Below are positions 1 to 11,200 of a stretch of DNA of 64,000 bases, in pieces (within the stretch, counting starts at the first letter, position 1; every line of letters starts with the position of its first letter). This stretch comes from Verrucomicrobiia bacterium. Lineage in GTDB: Bacteria; Verrucomicrobiota; Verrucomicrobiia; Palsa-1439. The position numbers and the translations under genes are program-made. The stretch spans positions 62,001 through 126,000 of the forward strand of contig JAJVHY010000023.1 of NCBI GenBank assembly GCA_022072455.1. Direction: 5' to 3'. The notes beneath the pieces were generated by a model. That model searched no databases. It was not told the DNA's origin and saw only the letters and a list, made by a program, of their open reading frames with translations.

Positions 1-17
1 GGGCGGAGTGTAGCCGG

Positions 18-2570
18 CTATTGCGAAATCTTCACGCGGTAAAATCGCTGGGGAACGTCGTCCACCGGCCACTCCAGCAGTGAACCATCACCGTCGACCG
101 GGTCACCGCTATCCGTCCAGTCGCCGGTCAGGAGATCGTCCCGGTATTGGAGTTGGTACGTCCGGCCTTCCACGGAATGAATCGTGACCGGCGCGCCTTT
201 GATAATTCGTGGCGCTGAGGTGGAATCGAGTGGATCGGTACCGGCAGCGAGTTCGTCTTGGGTACTGGTACCGTCGCCGTCGGGGTCATCGCCCGGCGCG
301 AGATGCCGGTAGGTGATTTCGTTGGAACAGGGAGAGAGGTTGCCGGCGGTGTCGGTGGCTTGGACTTGGAAGGCGGTGAGCGAATTGGGTTCGACTGTTG
401 CCGGGAAACTGAAGTTGCCGGCTTCATTCGCCACTGCGACCACGGCGCCGGTGCAGTTGGCAACCGTCGCGAGTGGTTCGGTCGTGCCGGTGAGGAGAAT
501 GGTCAAGTTGGTGGCGGGGGTGGCCGGGCCGGTCAATGTCGGGGCGGGCGGGGTGCGGGTGAAAAGTATGGCTTGGTTATTTGTAATGAGGGTGCTGCCG
601 TTGTAGGTGATTTGCCGAGCGAGGGTGCCGGTACTGTTCTCGATACCAATGGTGGCGGCGTTGCCATTGGCATAGCTGGGATTTGCCGGTGTGATGTCGA
701 GGTATTGAAAGACGATGTCGTGGGTGGTTTCGTGGAGCTGGACTTGGAAGGTGTAGGTGATGGTGTTGGTGTCGAAGTGAGGAACGTTGAGCCAGGTGAT
801 GACGGTGACCCGGTTGGGCGCAGCGCCGGTGGTGCCGACAGAGATGGTGCCGCCGCTGGTGGGGTCGAGGTCCGCCCAGTAGGAGTAGAGCGCATGGTTG
901 GGCGCGGTCGTGGCGGGGAGTTTGCGGTGGACCGCATTGGTGGCGGTGGTCGGCGTGAAGACGAGCAGGCCGTTGGAGCCGACGTAGAATGTGGTGTTGG
1001 TCTGGCCGTAGTACGTGAAATCGAATGGTAAGGTTTGGCCGCTGCTGAAGGAATCATCGGTCAAGGTGAGGGGCGTCAGGCCGGTGGGGTCAATCCAATC
1101 GAAAGTGGCCGGGCGTGTGTAGTAGTTGTTGTTGACGGTGAGGGTGCGAGTGCGGGCATGTTCGCCGCCGGGGCCGGCGACAGTAAGTGTGACGTCGTAG
1201 GTGCCGGTGTTGGTGTAGGTGTGAGTGGGGTGGGGCGCGCTCGTTTGGCTGCCGTCGCCGAAGTCCCAGACGAGATTGGTCACTGCGCCCAAAGCGAGAT
1301 TGGTGAAATTGACCGCGGTGCCACCGACTTGGGTGAACGCAAAATCCGCGAGTGGTTTCGGTTCAGCGGTCAGAGCACGGTGGACGTTGAGTCGCCCGCC
1401 GGTGACGGTGAGGTTGGAAAGCGTGGCAATCGGATCCACGGTGCCGAGGACGCGATGGATCAACTGCGTGAAGCTCTCGCTGGGGAATTCGGCTTTCAGC
1501 AATGCGAGCGCACCGGCGACGTGCGGCGCGGCCATTGAGGTGCCGGTGCTGTACCCGTACGAATTGGTGGCACTGCGCGTGGTGGAGTAGATGCTGACTC
1601 CCGGCGCGCCCAAATCCACGCTGGTCCGGCCATAGTTGGAAGAGCCCCAGCGATTGTCAGAGGAGTCCGTTGCGGCGACGGAGACGATGTTGTCGAGGTC
1701 GAACACCGCCGGCAGGAAGGGATTGCCGTCAATGTCGGTGTTGTTGTTACCGGCGGCGGCGACGAAGATGATGCCGGCATCGCGGGCGTGCCGGATAGCG
1801 TCGTATATTGCCGGGCTGTCGCCGTAGCCGCCCCAACTGTTGCTGAGGATGTCAGCGCCTTTGGCAATGGCGTACTCGATGCATTCGACGGCGTCGGAAT
1901 CGTAGCCGTTGCCATCAGCGGCAATGAATTTGAGCGGCATGATCTGGACGCGCCACGCGACGCCGCAGACGCCGCGACTGTTGTTGCCGGTGGCGCCGAC
2001 TGTGCCGGCGCAGTGGGTGCCGTGGTTGTTGTCGTCCCACGGATCGCCGGTGCCGGTGATGGCGTTGATGCCGTGGACGTCGTTGGAGTAGATGATGCCG
2101 TTGACGGGGCAGTTGACGCAGGGGTTGGACCAGAGGTTGGAAATGAGGTCTTCGTGGTCGTAGCGGATGCCGGTGTCAATGACGGCAACGATGATGTTGG
2201 TGGCATCGGTGCGGATGTCCCAGGCGTTGGTGCAGGCGATTTGGAGCATTCCGTAGAGTGAGCCGAAGGATGGATCATTCGGAGTCGCCGCGATGCGGCG
2301 GACGTAATCGGGTTGGACGTACTCGAAGAGGCCGAGTTTCCGGTAATGAGCGAGGGCTTTCTCCACGGTCATGCCGCGGGGGAGTTGGATGACTTGGAGG
2401 CCGCCGAGCCGGTTGAATTGGCGATGGAGTCGGCCGCCGAATTTTTGGTGGGCGTGGGCGACTTTGCCGGCGAGGCCGGGTTTGGGTTTGACGAGGATGC
2501 GGTCGGCGCGGTGTTCTGGCGCGGCGCCGACACAACAAGCCATGATCAGGATGATGAGGATGAACCGCAC
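18..2570 (-). CDS. Secreted subtilisin-family (S8) serine protease with PKD domain
   Basis: Exported serine endopeptidase of about 850 residues. A hydrophobic N-terminal segment (VRFILIILIMACCVGA) should direct export. A propeptide-like stretch follows (about residues 20-95), then the catalytic domain with all three triad motifs: Asp in VIDTGIRYDHED, His in NNHGTHCAGTVG and Ser in GTSMAAPHVAG. Downstream lie a PKD domain (WDFGDG, then HTYTNTGTYDVTLTV), a beta-rich region, a calcium-loop-like DPDGDGTSTQDELAAGTDP and a C-terminal module ending FYRVKISQ. The pectate-lyase-like protein at 23-25 kb carries a similar ending, so this module may be a shared sorting or anchoring domain (inference). 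No ATG is available. I use the GTG at 2570; a TTG at 2609 would add 13 residues. Neither has a clear Shine-Dalgarno. Substrate unknown. Confidence 0.9.
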   Translation of the reverse strand: MRFILIILIMACCVGAAPEHRADRILVKPKPGLAGKVAHAHQKFGGRLHRQFNRLGGLQVIQLPRGMTVEKALAHYRKLGLFEYVQPDYVRRIAATPNDPSFGSLYGMLQIACTNAWDIRTDATNIIVAVIDTGIRYDHEDLISNLWSNPCVNCPVNGIIYSNDVHGINAITGTGDPWDDNNHGTHCAGTVGATGNNSRGVCGVAWRVQIMPLKFIAADGNGYDSDAVECIEYAIAKGADILSNSWGGYGDSPAIYDAIRHARDAGIIFVAAAGNNNTDIDGNPFLPAVFDLDNIVSVAATDSSDNRWGSSNYGRTSVDLGAPGVSIYSTTRSATNSYGYSTGTSMAAPHVAGALALLKAEFPSESFTQLIHRVLGTVDPIATLSNLTVTGGRLNVHRALTAEPKPLADFAFTQVGGTAVNFTNLALGAVTNLVWDFGDGSQTSAPHPTHTYTNTGTYDVTLTVAGPGGEHARTRTLTVNNNYYTRPATFDWIDPTGLTPLTLTDDSFSSGQTLPFDFTYYGQTNTTFYVGSNGLLVFTPTTATNAVHRKLPATTAPNHALYSYWADLDPTSGGTISVGTTGAAPNRVTVITWLNVPHFDTNTITYTFQVQLHETTHDIVFQYLDITPANPSYANGNAATIGIENSTGTLARQITYNGSTLITNNQAILFTRTPPAPTLTGPATPATNLTILLTGTTEPLATVANCTGAVVAVANEAGNFSFPATVEPNSLTAFQVQATDTAGNLSPCSNEITYRHLAPGDDPDGDGTSTQDELAAGTDPLDSTSAPRIIKGAPVTIHSVEGRTYQLQYRDDLLTGDWTDSGDPVDGDGSLLEWPVDDVPQRFYRVKISQ

Positions 2571-2638
2571 AGTGCGGGGGAAAGTCGCGCCACGGGTGGT
2601 TCTTGTCAAGGCGCGGGCGGGCTTGCTAGGGTGGGCGC

Positions 2639-3130
2639 GTGAAAATTTGGTTTCGCTGTCCGCACTGCAAACATGAGTTGAACTTCGAGGATCTCTCGCA
2701 GGATGCGGCGCCGTGTCCGGTCTGCACGAAGATGATTCCGTTGCGCATCAGTGACCGGACGCGGCGGGAGAACGTCGTTGAGCACTGCCTGATTTGCGAT
2801 TGTCCGCAGGTGTACGTGCAAAAGGATTTTAACCGGACAGTCGGGGTTTCGATCTTTATCGCCGGGGCGATTTTGTTTTTGATCTGCGCGTGGTTCAACC
2901 GGCTGATCGAAGGCACGTTGGTGTGGGCGGTGTTTACGGTTGCGGACGCGCTGCTGTATAAGTTCCTGCCGAATGTGACGATCTGTTACAAATGCCAGGC
3001 GCAATACCGGGATTTCAGCGAGAATCCTAACAACACGGCGTTCGAGCTGGGGTTGGCGGAAAAGTATGATCCACTCGACAAGAATGCCGGTGCGGAGAAC
3101 CCCGCGGCGGAGTGGAACAGCGGCCGGTAA
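2639..3130 (+). CDS. Zinc-ribbon membrane protein, unknown function
   Basis: Protein of 163 residues that I do not assign to a named family. Four cysteine clusters are visible: CPHC near residue 8, CPVC near 27, CLICDC near 50 and CYKC near 120. This suggests two zinc-ribbon-like knuckles. Between the last two clusters are two hydrophobic segments (VGVSIFIAGAILFLICAWF and the following LVWAVFTVADALLYKF), which probably form a membrane hairpin with both cysteine-rich ends on the same side. The gene starts with GTG and is divergent from the S8 protease with a very short gap. It ends 3 bases before the converging endonuclease-like gene. Function is not inferred. Confidence 0.7.
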   Translation: MKIWFRCPHCKHELNFEDLSQDAAPCPVCTKMIPLRISDRTRRENVVEHCLICDCPQVYVQKDFNRTVGVSIFIAGAILFLICAWFNRLIEGTLVWAVFTVADALLYKFLPNVTICYKCQAQYRDFSENPNNTAFELGLAEKYDPLDKNAGAENPAAEWNSGR

Positions 3131-3132
3131 CT

Positions 3133-4197
3133 CTACCTGCCCGGCGGCCGGCGGCGCAGCAATGCGAGCAACGCCAAAAGAACAGCAATCACCGCAATCA
3201 CAGTAACTAAACGCCGATAATCAGGCGGAGTGGTGGCCGGGGTTTCTGGTGTCGCCGCCGGCGGCGGCACCGGCGCGGCGGCGATTTCTGCTGTTGGCAC
3301 AGGGCCGATGTCGTGGGTGTAAAACTTGGCGGACACCAAGCGGTGGTCGCTGGCTTCGGAGTCGTCTTTGCCTTCCCGGATTGTGGCGCTGCCGGCGACG
3401 TATTCATTCGACAAACCGGGACTGGCGAGGAGGTGGTCAATCCGACTCCATTCGCCGCGCGCGCGCCAGAGGTGGGTGCCTTCATAACCGCGCGCGGTTT
3501 TGGCGGGGAGTGGGAACAAGGAAAATGGCGGTTCGCCGAGGATGGTCTGGAAGGGCGGGCTGTCGGGCGTGTCGTTGAAATCACCGAGGGTGATCAAGTT
3601 GGCGTGGGCATCATGCTTTAAGATTTTGCCGAGATGGGCGCGGACCAACTTGGCTTCTTCGAGGCGGACGAGGGCTTGGCCAGGGGCGTTCTCGACTTGG
3701 CGCTTGGATTTCAGGTGGACGACCAACGCGCGAAACCAATACTGGTCGTTGACGCGAACCGAGACATCGAGCAGCCCGCGGCTGATGCGGTCTATTTGTC
3801 CATTCAAATCGTAGGAGTAATCCGTCCGGGAGTTGCGGGCGACGATGGGAAATTTCGAGAGCAGACAGACGTGCCGGTCCTTGTCCGGACCTTGGACGTG
3901 TTCCCAGTGCGGGTAAACGAGTCCGTTCTTTTCGAGCATTGTGCGCAACTCGGCAAAGTCATTCGTGTTTCCCATTTCTTGGAGGCCGAGCACGTCAGGT
4001 TGCGTCGCGACGATGACATTGACGACCGCTTGTTTGGCCGCTGCAGATTTAGGCTGGTTGGGTTTTTTGTTGCGCTCGATGTAATTCCAGTTCTCGACGT
4101 TGTAGGTGCCGATGATCAACGTGGAATTGGTGACGGCGGCCAGCGTGATTTGCCCGAGCGCGATAAAGAGCAGCAGGGCGATGAGTTTTCTCAGCAT
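3133..4197 (-). CDS. Exported endonuclease/exonuclease/phosphatase (EEP) family protein
   Basis: Metal-dependent phosphoesterase fold (DNase I / exonuclease III / sphingomyelinase superfamily), 354 residues. The catalytic signatures are visible in order: Asn in GTYNVENW, the metal-binding Glu in QPDVLGLQEMGN, GDFND in LITLGDFNDTPDS, and the terminal Asp-His pair in SEASDHRLVSAKF. An N-terminal signal-like segment (MLRKLIALLLFIALGQITLA) and a C-terminal hydrophobic segment followed by RRR indicate export with a membrane anchor. The ATG at 4197 is chosen because GGGAG lies just upstream; a GTG 12 bases earlier is the alternative. Superfamily members cleave nucleic acids, phospholipids or phosphoinositides, so the substrate cannot be told from sequence alone. 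Confidence 0.85.
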   Translation of the reverse strand: MLRKLIALLLFIALGQITLAAVTNSTLIIGTYNVENWNYIERNKKPNQPKSAAAKQAVVNVIVATQPDVLGLQEMGNTNDFAELRTMLEKNGLVYPHWEHVQGPDKDRHVCLLSKFPIVARNSRTDYSYDLNGQIDRISRGLLDVSVRVNDQYWFRALVVHLKSKRQVENAPGQALVRLEEAKLVRAHLGKILKHDAHANLITLGDFNDTPDSPPFQTILGEPPFSLFPLPAKTARGYEGTHLWRARGEWSRIDHLLASPGLSNEYVAGSATIREGKDDSEASDHRLVSAKFYTHDIGPVPTAEIAAAPVPPPAATPETPATTPPDYRRLVTVIAVIAVLLALLALLRRRPPGR

Positions 4198-4287
4198 GTT
4201 GTCTCCCACGGAATGTCAGGACGCTAACACACGGCGCGCGAAAGGCCAATGTTTCTCCGCAGAATGATTAAGGCGGGCGTGCTGGCG

Positions 4288-4938
4288 CTACCGGCGTTGG
4301 TGCTGCAAGAACCACTCGTACAGTTTCGGATTCGCGTACGTCGCCGTCCACGAATCGTGATCCACACCCGGATAACGCGTGAAGCGGACATTGCCACCCG
4401 CTTGCCGGAGCGCGTCCACCATTTCCTTCGACCGCTTGAATGGCACAACGCTGTCCTTCGTCCCGTGAAACACCCAGACCGGCAAGTGTTTGATGCGCGT
4501 CACCGTCCACCAATGACCGCCGCCACAAATCGGCGCGATGGCGGCGAACCGGTGTGGAAATGTCAACGCCAGCGCCCACGTCCCATACCCGCCCATGCTC
4601 AGGCCGGTCACATAAAGCCGCCGCGTATCCACGCGATACCGGCTCTCGATTTCATCGAGCAACGCCCCCAACACCTCCGCACGCCACCATTCGCCGGTCG
4701 GACACTGCGGCGACACGACGATGAAGGGAAACTCCTGTCCCTGCTTGATCAACTTCGCCGGGCCGTGGCTCTGGACCAAATCGAGATTATTGCCTCGTTC
4801 GCCGGCCCCGTGCAGAAACAACAGGAGCGGCCAGCGCTTCTTCCGGTCACTCGCATAACCGGGTGGTAAGTACAACAAGTACGATGCCTGCGCCGTCATG
4901 GTGATCTTGCGGCGAAAGTGTTTCGGAGTCTGTTTCAT
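4288..4938 (-). CDS. Alpha/beta hydrolase (phospholipase/carboxylesterase-like)
   Basis: Serine hydrolase of 216 residues of the dienelactone hydrolase / esterase D-like type. The nucleophile elbow is GLSMGGYG, an oxyanion-loop motif LFLHGAGERG precedes it, and a plausible acid (HGTKDSVVP) and base (GVDHDSW) follow in the expected order. No signal peptide, so it is probably cytoplasmic. The ATG at 4938 overlaps the mfd stop as ATGA, so it is the second gene of an mfd operon and probably translationally coupled. The open frame extends upstream into mfd, but that part is arginine-rich and only reads antisense-like composition of mfd codons in another frame. Substrate unknown. Confidence 0.85.
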   Translation of the reverse strand: MKQTPKHFRRKITMTAQASYLLYLPPGYASDRKKRWPLLLFLHGAGERGNNLDLVQSHGPAKLIKQGQEFPFIVVSPQCPTGEWWRAEVLGALLDEIESRYRVDTRRLYVTGLSMGGYGTWALALTFPHRFAAIAPICGGGHWWTVTRIKHLPVWVFHGTKDSVVPFKRSKEMVDALRQAGGNVRFTRYPGVDHDSWTATYANPKLYEWFLQHQRR

Positions 4939-7900
4939 TGGCTTAACGATTCTAGCAGCTTCTTCAATTCTGTCAGCTTGTCTTCCGGTCGCTCTTTCGT
5001 GAAACGGGGGAACTTGCCGGCGATTTGGAAGAGGACGCCACGCTGGCTGAGTTGAATTTTGTCTTCGTTTGTTTCGACGACGTCGACGTGGGCGTGGGCG
5101 GCGAGGACTTTGGCTTCGGCGCACTGGAGGAGTAACCGGACTTCGCGCGGTAACTTGCCGTACCGGTCGCGGAACTCATGGCGCAACGCTTCCACCTCCG
5201 GCAACTCGACGACGCCGGCAATCTTCCGGTAGGCTTGGATGCGGAGGCGGTTGTCTTTGATGTAGTTGGTCGGGATGCGGGCGAAGGTTTCGCCGGCTTC
5301 GTCGGTCATGAAATCCAACTTCATCGTGACTTGCACGACGCGTTTCGGTTTGTCGCCCTTGAGTCGCGCAACGCTCTCCTTGAGGAGCTGGCAGTAGAGG
5401 TCGAAGCCGATGGCGGTGATGTGGCCGCTTTGTTCCGCGCCGAGAATGTTGCCGGCGCCGCGGATCTCGAGGTCGCGCATCGCAATTTTGAAACCGCTGC
5501 CGAGCGAACTGTATTGTTTGATGGCGCTGATGCGTTTGCGGGCGGTCTGGATGAGTTGCATGTGGCGCGGGATGAGAATGTACGCGTAAGCTTGATGCTT
5601 GTACCGGCCAACGCGGCCGCGGAGTTGGTAGAGGTCGGCGAGGCCGAACCGGTCGGCGCGGTCGATGATGATGGTGTTCGCGTTGGGGATGTCGAGGCCG
5701 CTCTCGATGATCGTGGTGCAGACGAGCACGTCGGTGTGGCCTTTGACGAACCGGTGCATGACGGTTTCGAGTTCGTCGTCGCTCATCTGACCGTGGCCGA
5801 CGTCGATGGTGATGTTTTCAAACATCTGCCGCAACCGGTCAGCAACCGCATCAATTGTCTTTACGCGGTTGTGGAGGAAGTAAACCTGGCCGCCGCGGTT
5901 GACCTCGCGTTGGATGGCTTGTTTGATGAGGCGTTCATCGTATGGTGCGATGATCGTCTCGACCGGCAAGCGATCAACGGGCGGCGTGTCGATCGTGCTC
6001 ATGTCGCGCGCGCCGGTCAACGCCATGTAGAGCGTGCGCGGAATCGGCGTCGCGCTGAGCGTCATCACGTCGACGAGTTTTCGCAACTGCTTGAACTTCT
6101 CCTTGTGCAACACGCCGAAGCGTTGTTCCTCGTCGATCACCACGAGGCCGAGGTTCTTGAAGTAAATGTCAGCCGATAGCAGCCGGTGAGTCCCGATGAC
6201 GATATCCACGCTGCCTTCCGCAAGCAACTTCACGACTTTCCGCGACTCGCCCGGCGTCCGAAACCGCGACAACATCTCCACCGTAATCGGATAACCGGCC
6301 ATCCGTTCGCGAAACGTGTTCCAATGCTGCTCCGCCAACACTGTTGTCGGACACAACACCGCCACCTGCATCCCGTCCATCACCGCCTTGAACGCTGCGC
6401 GAATCGCCACCTCCGTCTTCCCGTACCCGACATCGCCGCAGACCAACCGGTCCATCGGCTTCTTCGCCTCCATGTCGGCTTTCATCTCCTCGATCGACGT
6501 GAGTTGGTCTGGCGTCTCATCAAACGGAAACGCCGCCTCAAACTCGCGCTGCCAAGTCGTGTCCGGCGAAAAAGCGTGCCCCTCCAACGTCGCCCGTGCT
6601 GCATGGATCTCCAGTAACTCACTCGCGAGATCCATCACCGCCTTCTCCGCCGACGACTTCTGCCGTTGCCACAACGTGCCGCCGATCTCATGCAATTTCG
6701 GCGCGCGCTTACCGGCGCCGATGTATTTGCTCACGAGATGCGCCTGATCGACCGGCACGTAAAGCCGCGTCTCGTTCGCGTATTCGATGGCGAGCACTTC
6801 CTGTTTAGCGCCGCTGACTTCCAGCGTTTTCAGCCCGAGATATATCCCGATACCGTGCTGGATGTGAACGATGTAGTCACTGTCTTCGAGTTCCGTCCAA
6901 TCGGATACCGGCGATGAACTCGCGTGTAATTTCTGCCGCGACCGGGCTGGCTTATATCGCCCGAAGATCTCTGAGTCTGTAATGACCGCCAGCTTCGCCT
7001 CCGGCCACAAGAACCCCCGGCTCAAATACCCGATTGTTGCCGGCAATGGTTCGCGACCTTCGCACCACAGCTCCTCAAACCGCTGCCGCTCGCCGTCCGT
7101 GCTGCACAACACATGCACCCGGTAGCCTTCCTCGATCCAACGTTCCATCTGTCCAAAGAACGCCTGCCGCATCCCCTCGGCAACCTGTGGATCTGGCGCC
7201 TTCGTGTCGAGTGGCCGGAACGCATCGAGCGACGTCAGCCGGAGATTCACATGATTCTCCGGTAGCTCAAGGGCGATGGCCTCGGCAAGTTGCACAGTCG
7301 TCCGCCCGGCTGCCAGCGTGTATTGCCACGGCACAAAAAACCGGTCGCCCGCCGGTATCTGGCGCGCATACTGATCGGCCGCCAGCAACAAATCGTCCGG
7401 CTCATTGAGCACCAACAACGCGTCCGCCGGCAAGAGATCGATCAGCGGCGTGATTGCGCCCGCCGACTTTTTCAACAACCCCAACTCACCGGCCGGCGTG
7501 ACACTCACAGACTCCAGCTTGTCCCGCGACTGTTGCGAGACCGGGTCGAAGCTGCGAATGGATTCAACCTCATCCCCGCTCAGTTCCAGGCGCACCGGTA
7601 AGTCGCGGTCGAGTGGGAAAAAATCCACGATGCCGCCGCGCATCGCCATATCACCGCGTTCATTGACTTGGAACTCCGGGTGATAGCCCCGTTCGACGAG
7701 CCGGTCAGTGAAGTCTTGCAGGTCGAGCTTTTGTCCGAGCGTGACAGTGAAGCGGAGCGCATCAAGCGATGCGTGCGAAAATGTTCGCTGCATCAACGCT
7801 TGGACCGACGCGACAGTTACCGGCGCATCGAGTTTTGCGAGGGCTTTGAGCCGGTCGGCAATCGTGTCGGCGTGCGGGAGTTGATCTTCGTGCGGCAACG

Positions 7901-8156
7901 TCTCCCAAGCCGGGTAGCACTGCGCTGCCGGCAGGAACGTTTGCAGGTCGTTGGCGAAAGCTTCTTGTGATTTGAGACCGTCGGTGACGACGAGCAGCGG
8001 GCGCTTCGCGAGGCGGGAGAGCAGCGCGACGGCGAATGGCTTGCCGGGGTCGGCCAGGGAGTTGAGAGACAAAAAATCCCCTGCAACCAGGCACCGTTGG
8101 ATGGGGCGGATCAACGGTGACCCGAGCGCGGCGGCGAACAGGGGATCGCTATTCAA
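4935..8156 (-). CDS. mfd: Transcription-repair coupling factor Mfd
   Basis: ATP-dependent translocase that removes RNA polymerase stalled at DNA lesions and recruits UvrA, starting transcription-coupled nucleotide excision repair. Order of domains: UvrB-like N-terminal module ([24 protein letters not shown]), the RNA-polymerase-interaction domain ([33 protein letters not shown]), RecG-type helicase motifs ([43 protein letters not shown]) and the C-terminal TRCF domain. Length of about 1,070-1,100 residues fits the family. There is no ATG near the 5' end. In-frame TTG codons lie at 8249, which would overlap the divergent PEP carboxykinase gene by 17 bases, and at 8156, used here. The start is uncertain. 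It is followed by a coupled esterase gene. Confidence 0.97.
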   Translation of the reverse strand: MNSDPLFAAALGSPLIRPIQRCLVAGDFLSLNSLADPGKPFAVALLSRLAKRPLLVVTDGLKSQEAFANDLQTFLPAAQCYPAWETLPHEDQLPHADTIADRLKALAKLDAPVTVASVQALMQRTFSHASLDALRFTVTLGQKLDLQDFTDRLVERGYHPEFQVNERGDMAMRGGIVDFFPLDRDLPVRLELSGDEVESIRSFDPVSQQSRDKLESVSVTPAGELGLLKKSAGAITPLIDLLPADALLVLNEPDDLLLAADQYARQIPAGDRFFVPWQYTLAAGRTTVQLAEAIALELPENHVNLRLTSLDAFRPLDTKAPDPQVAEGMRQAFFGQMERWIEEGYRVHVLCSTDGERQRFEELWCEGREPLPATIGYLSRGFLWPEAKLAVITDSEIFGRYKPARSRQKLHASSSPVSDWTELEDSDYIVHIQHGIGIYLGLKTLEVSGAKQEVLAIEYANETRLYVPVDQAHLVSKYIGAGKRAPKLHEIGGTLWQRQKSSAEKAVMDLASELLEIHAARATLEGHAFSPDTTWQREFEAAFPFDETPDQLTSIEEMKADMEAKKPMDRLVCGDVGYGKTEVAIRAAFKAVMDGMQVAVLCPTTVLAEQHWNTFRERMAGYPITVEMLSRFRTPGESRKVVKLLAEGSVDIVIGTHRLLSADIYFKNLGLVVIDEEQRFGVLHKEKFKQLRKLVDVMTLSATPIPRTLYMALTGARDMSTIDTPPVDRLPVETIIAPYDERLIKQAIQREVNRGGQVYFLHNRVKTIDAVADRLRQMFENITIDVGHGQMSDDELETVMHRFVKGHTDVLVCTTIIESGLDIPNANTIIIDRADRFGLADLYQLRGRVGRYKHQAYAYILIPRHMQLIQTARKRISAIKQYSSLGSGFKIAMRDLEIRGAGNILGAEQSGHITAIGFDLYCQLLKESVARLKGDKPKRVVQVTMKLDFMTDEAGETFARIPTNYIKDNRLRIQAYRKIAGVVELPEVEALRHEFRDRYGKLPREVRLLLQCAEAKVLAAHAHVDVVETNEDKIQLSQRGVLFQIAGKFPRFTKERPEDKLTELKKLLESLSQ

Positions 8157-8232
8157 AATGTGCGGAGGGACTATAGCATTGGAATTCCGGTTGCGCGATG
8201 GCGCGATTGATGAGAAGTAGACAGCCGAATTT
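8157..8232. promoter_or_regulatory. Possible divergent promoter region between mfd and PPi-PEPCK
   Basis: On the reverse strand TGCTATAGT (8178 to 8170) looks like an extended -10 element that would place the mfd transcript start a few bases from its TTG codon. The same bases read TATAGC on the forward strand. No good -35 is visible for either. Pattern match only. Confidence 0.2.
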
Positions 8233-11200
8233 ATGGATTGGAACGACAAGATTGGACTGGGGCATCGTGATTTTGCCGATGCCGCGACACGACGCTACAT
8301 CAATCTGAAGCTGGCGTTGCTCGGGTTGCCGACGACCGGGGAATTGGATGAGTTGGCCGGGCCGCTGCTGTCGCGGCAGCAGGAAATGAACCGACTGCTG
8401 GCGGATCACCTGTGTCCGGCGGACCAACGGATTCAGGATTACCTCAACTCGCTGAAATTGCCGGTGAAGCTGCCGGCGCAAACGTTCGTGCTTGACCGGT
8501 ATGGGCTGGCGCGGGCGTTGTCGTTGCCGACGGATCGCGATGACTACAAGTCGCCATATGGAGCGTCCTACCGGGTGCAGCAGGGGGTGTTGCATAATCC
8601 GAAGGCTGACCGGCGAACGACGGCCGGCATCTTTCACGTGGCAGAAGGCGGTTTACCGATTGCGGATGACAAGCGGGCGGTGCCGTTGCCGGTATTTGGC
8701 GAATTGTTGCGGCGGGCATTGATGCCGCCGGCGGCGGCGCTACGGTTGCCGTTCGCGGCGGCGGCGGAAACGTTCGTGTCGTTGCTGCTCCGGCCATTGG
8801 TTTGTCCGGCGGTGCCGGGGTTTACGGCGGAGAAATCATTGGAGATCCGGTTCTTCGTGCCGGGTAGTCTGGTGAGCAATCTGGATTTCGTGGAAAGTAT
8901 TTTCGGTAATGCCGGTGATCCGTTTCTGCCGGAGCACGACGCGGCATTGGATGTGGAGCATTGGTCGGGGCATACCGGGTGTGTGATCCTGGCGCCGCAT
9001 TTGACGACGGTGACGAAACAGGAGATCGGTTTGCCGGCATGGGACGCGGCAACGGAACGGCAGCGGCGTGACGGGATGTGTTGGAAGTCGCCAGATGAAC
9101 TGTACAACAACGGTGGCGCGTTCAAGGCGACGTGCCGGGACGCGCGCGGCGTGATCCTGACAGTGATCGCGGATAATTATTTTGGGTACTGCAAGAAAGA
9201 AGTGAAGACGCAGATCAGTTTCGCGGCGAACCTGGCCGGGTTGTGCGAGGAGGAACACGCGGGTGGGGCGTTGGTCTATCCGCGGTATGATTTGGGGGAG
9301 GAATATGTTCGGAGTGTGGTGGGGCGCCGGCATCATTGGACGGAAGTGCGCGAGATGTTCGCCGACAGTTTCACGGTGCAGCCGGAAGGGTACGCGGTGG
9401 ACAAGCGGTTCGCGGATATCCTGTATGTGCCGGAGGACGCGCATTTTGATTTGCTGAAACAGACGGTGACGTGGAACGGCGGCGGCGTGCGGTTGTTGCC
9501 CGGCAAGACATACGTGCGGCCGTCCGGCTATCAGGTTCACATGGAAAAACCGGCGGGGGGCCGGTCGTGGCGATTGATCGGGACAGTGCCGGAACCGACG
9601 GTTTGTCACAAGCCCTGCACGGTTTCGGGCGGCGGCAAGTCGGAAATCTCCAAACCAATCACGGACGCCATCTTGCAGGGGCCGGTGTTCATCGCGGACT
9701 TCAACCGGGAGTTTGATTTTGTCGCGCGGATTATCCGCCGCAATTATGGTGATCGGTTTCGCGATCCAGCGAAGGTGACCACGCGGAGTCGGCCGATTTT
9801 GAGTGCGGAACGGACGCTCGGTTCGGTCATCAAACTGCTCACGCCGGCCGAGGAGTACACCGACGCATACAATGCGTGGCTCGAATCCATCCCGCCGTAC
9901 ATCAAGGTGCTGGTGTTCGTCGTAAAACGATATTACCAGCCGGAAATGGGGGACAACTGGCGCGAGCATTTCAGCGTGGACGTCATCAACGGCACACCCG
10001 GCAACGAACTGAAGTTTCAAGGCCGCAGACTCGTCACGACGTACTTGCGGGTCGGTTTCGATGAAGATGGTTCGTGGCGGACGTTTGGGTTGCGCCGGGA
10101 TTTTCATCCGGCCCAGAAAATCCAGGCCGAAGACGACATCAGCGCGTCGGTCGTTGTGCCGGTCGAGCGGTTGAAGAAGTTGAACGAGGAATATCAGCAG
10201 GCGGCGGTGAAGTTCGTTCAGAACTGCGAGTACCGGTTGTTCCAGCGTCCCGATGACGCGATCCATCGCGGCTACGATAAGCAGACGGAAGCGGATTTCT
10301 CCAAACCCGGCAACTTCTTCTCGAACTTCGAGCCGCTAACGCGTGCTCAGGCCAACGAGTTGATTGATGACTCCATCGGGTTCGACAAATTCACCGAGCC
10401 GATGCAGGGTATGATTCGCGATTTTGTCGCCGCCGCAACGCCGCAGTTTGTGGTGTCATCTTCCAACCCGCGACTCGTCGACGGCAAGCCGTCGAAAAAT
10501 CCGCGGTATCTCCAGACGCGGCCGGATTTGTTGCGCGCGCGCGAAACGTATCTGGCGGAAATGGGGACGCGCTTGTGGCGGCGGTGTCCGGTGGGACAAC
10601 CACTCCACACACCAGTCAACGCAGTCTTGCCGGGGCGGCGTAACAATCCTCCCGAAGGGAGCGTGCGGTCGCTCGCGGTTTACAATCCGATTCACTACAT
10701 GGAATTGCCGGAGTTGTTCATGGAGTACATCTGCAGTATGACGGGCAAGTCACCCTCGACGACCGGGGCCGGCTCGGAAGGCGCGTTGACGAAAGGACCA
10801 TTCAACGCGTTGCTTCCGATCATTGATTTGAATAATGCGCTCGTCTCGATGCTGCTGACCGGCGACGCGGGTTTTGTGACTGCCGCCGGCTACGTTGGTC
10901 CGCAGTGCCGGGTGGACCACGACATCAGCATGATCGTGCCAGAGGTTTGGAGTCGGATGACTGTGGCGGAACGCGACCCGAAATTTCTGATCGAACACGG
11001 TTACCTTGAACGGTGCCGGGATTTTGAGAACGCTGGCCGTACGGTTATGGCGAGCCGGCTTGGTTGGCGCATCACGATGAAGTTCGTGCTCGCATTTTTC
11101 GGACGCGTGTTCCACTACCCGCACGTCGTGTTTACGCCGAAGATGCTTCGGCCGGAGTTGCAGGATCTCGACGTTTTCGTGGACGGCATGGACAACGTCA

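Noticed and set aside
5178-6179. 333-codon forward frame inside mfd
   Set aside because: Val/Asp/Glu/Ala-rich antisense shadow of helicase motifs.
8836-10266. 476-codon reverse frame inside PPi-PEPCK
   Set aside because: Arg/His/Pro-rich shadow with no recognisable motifs, opposite a strongly conserved protein.
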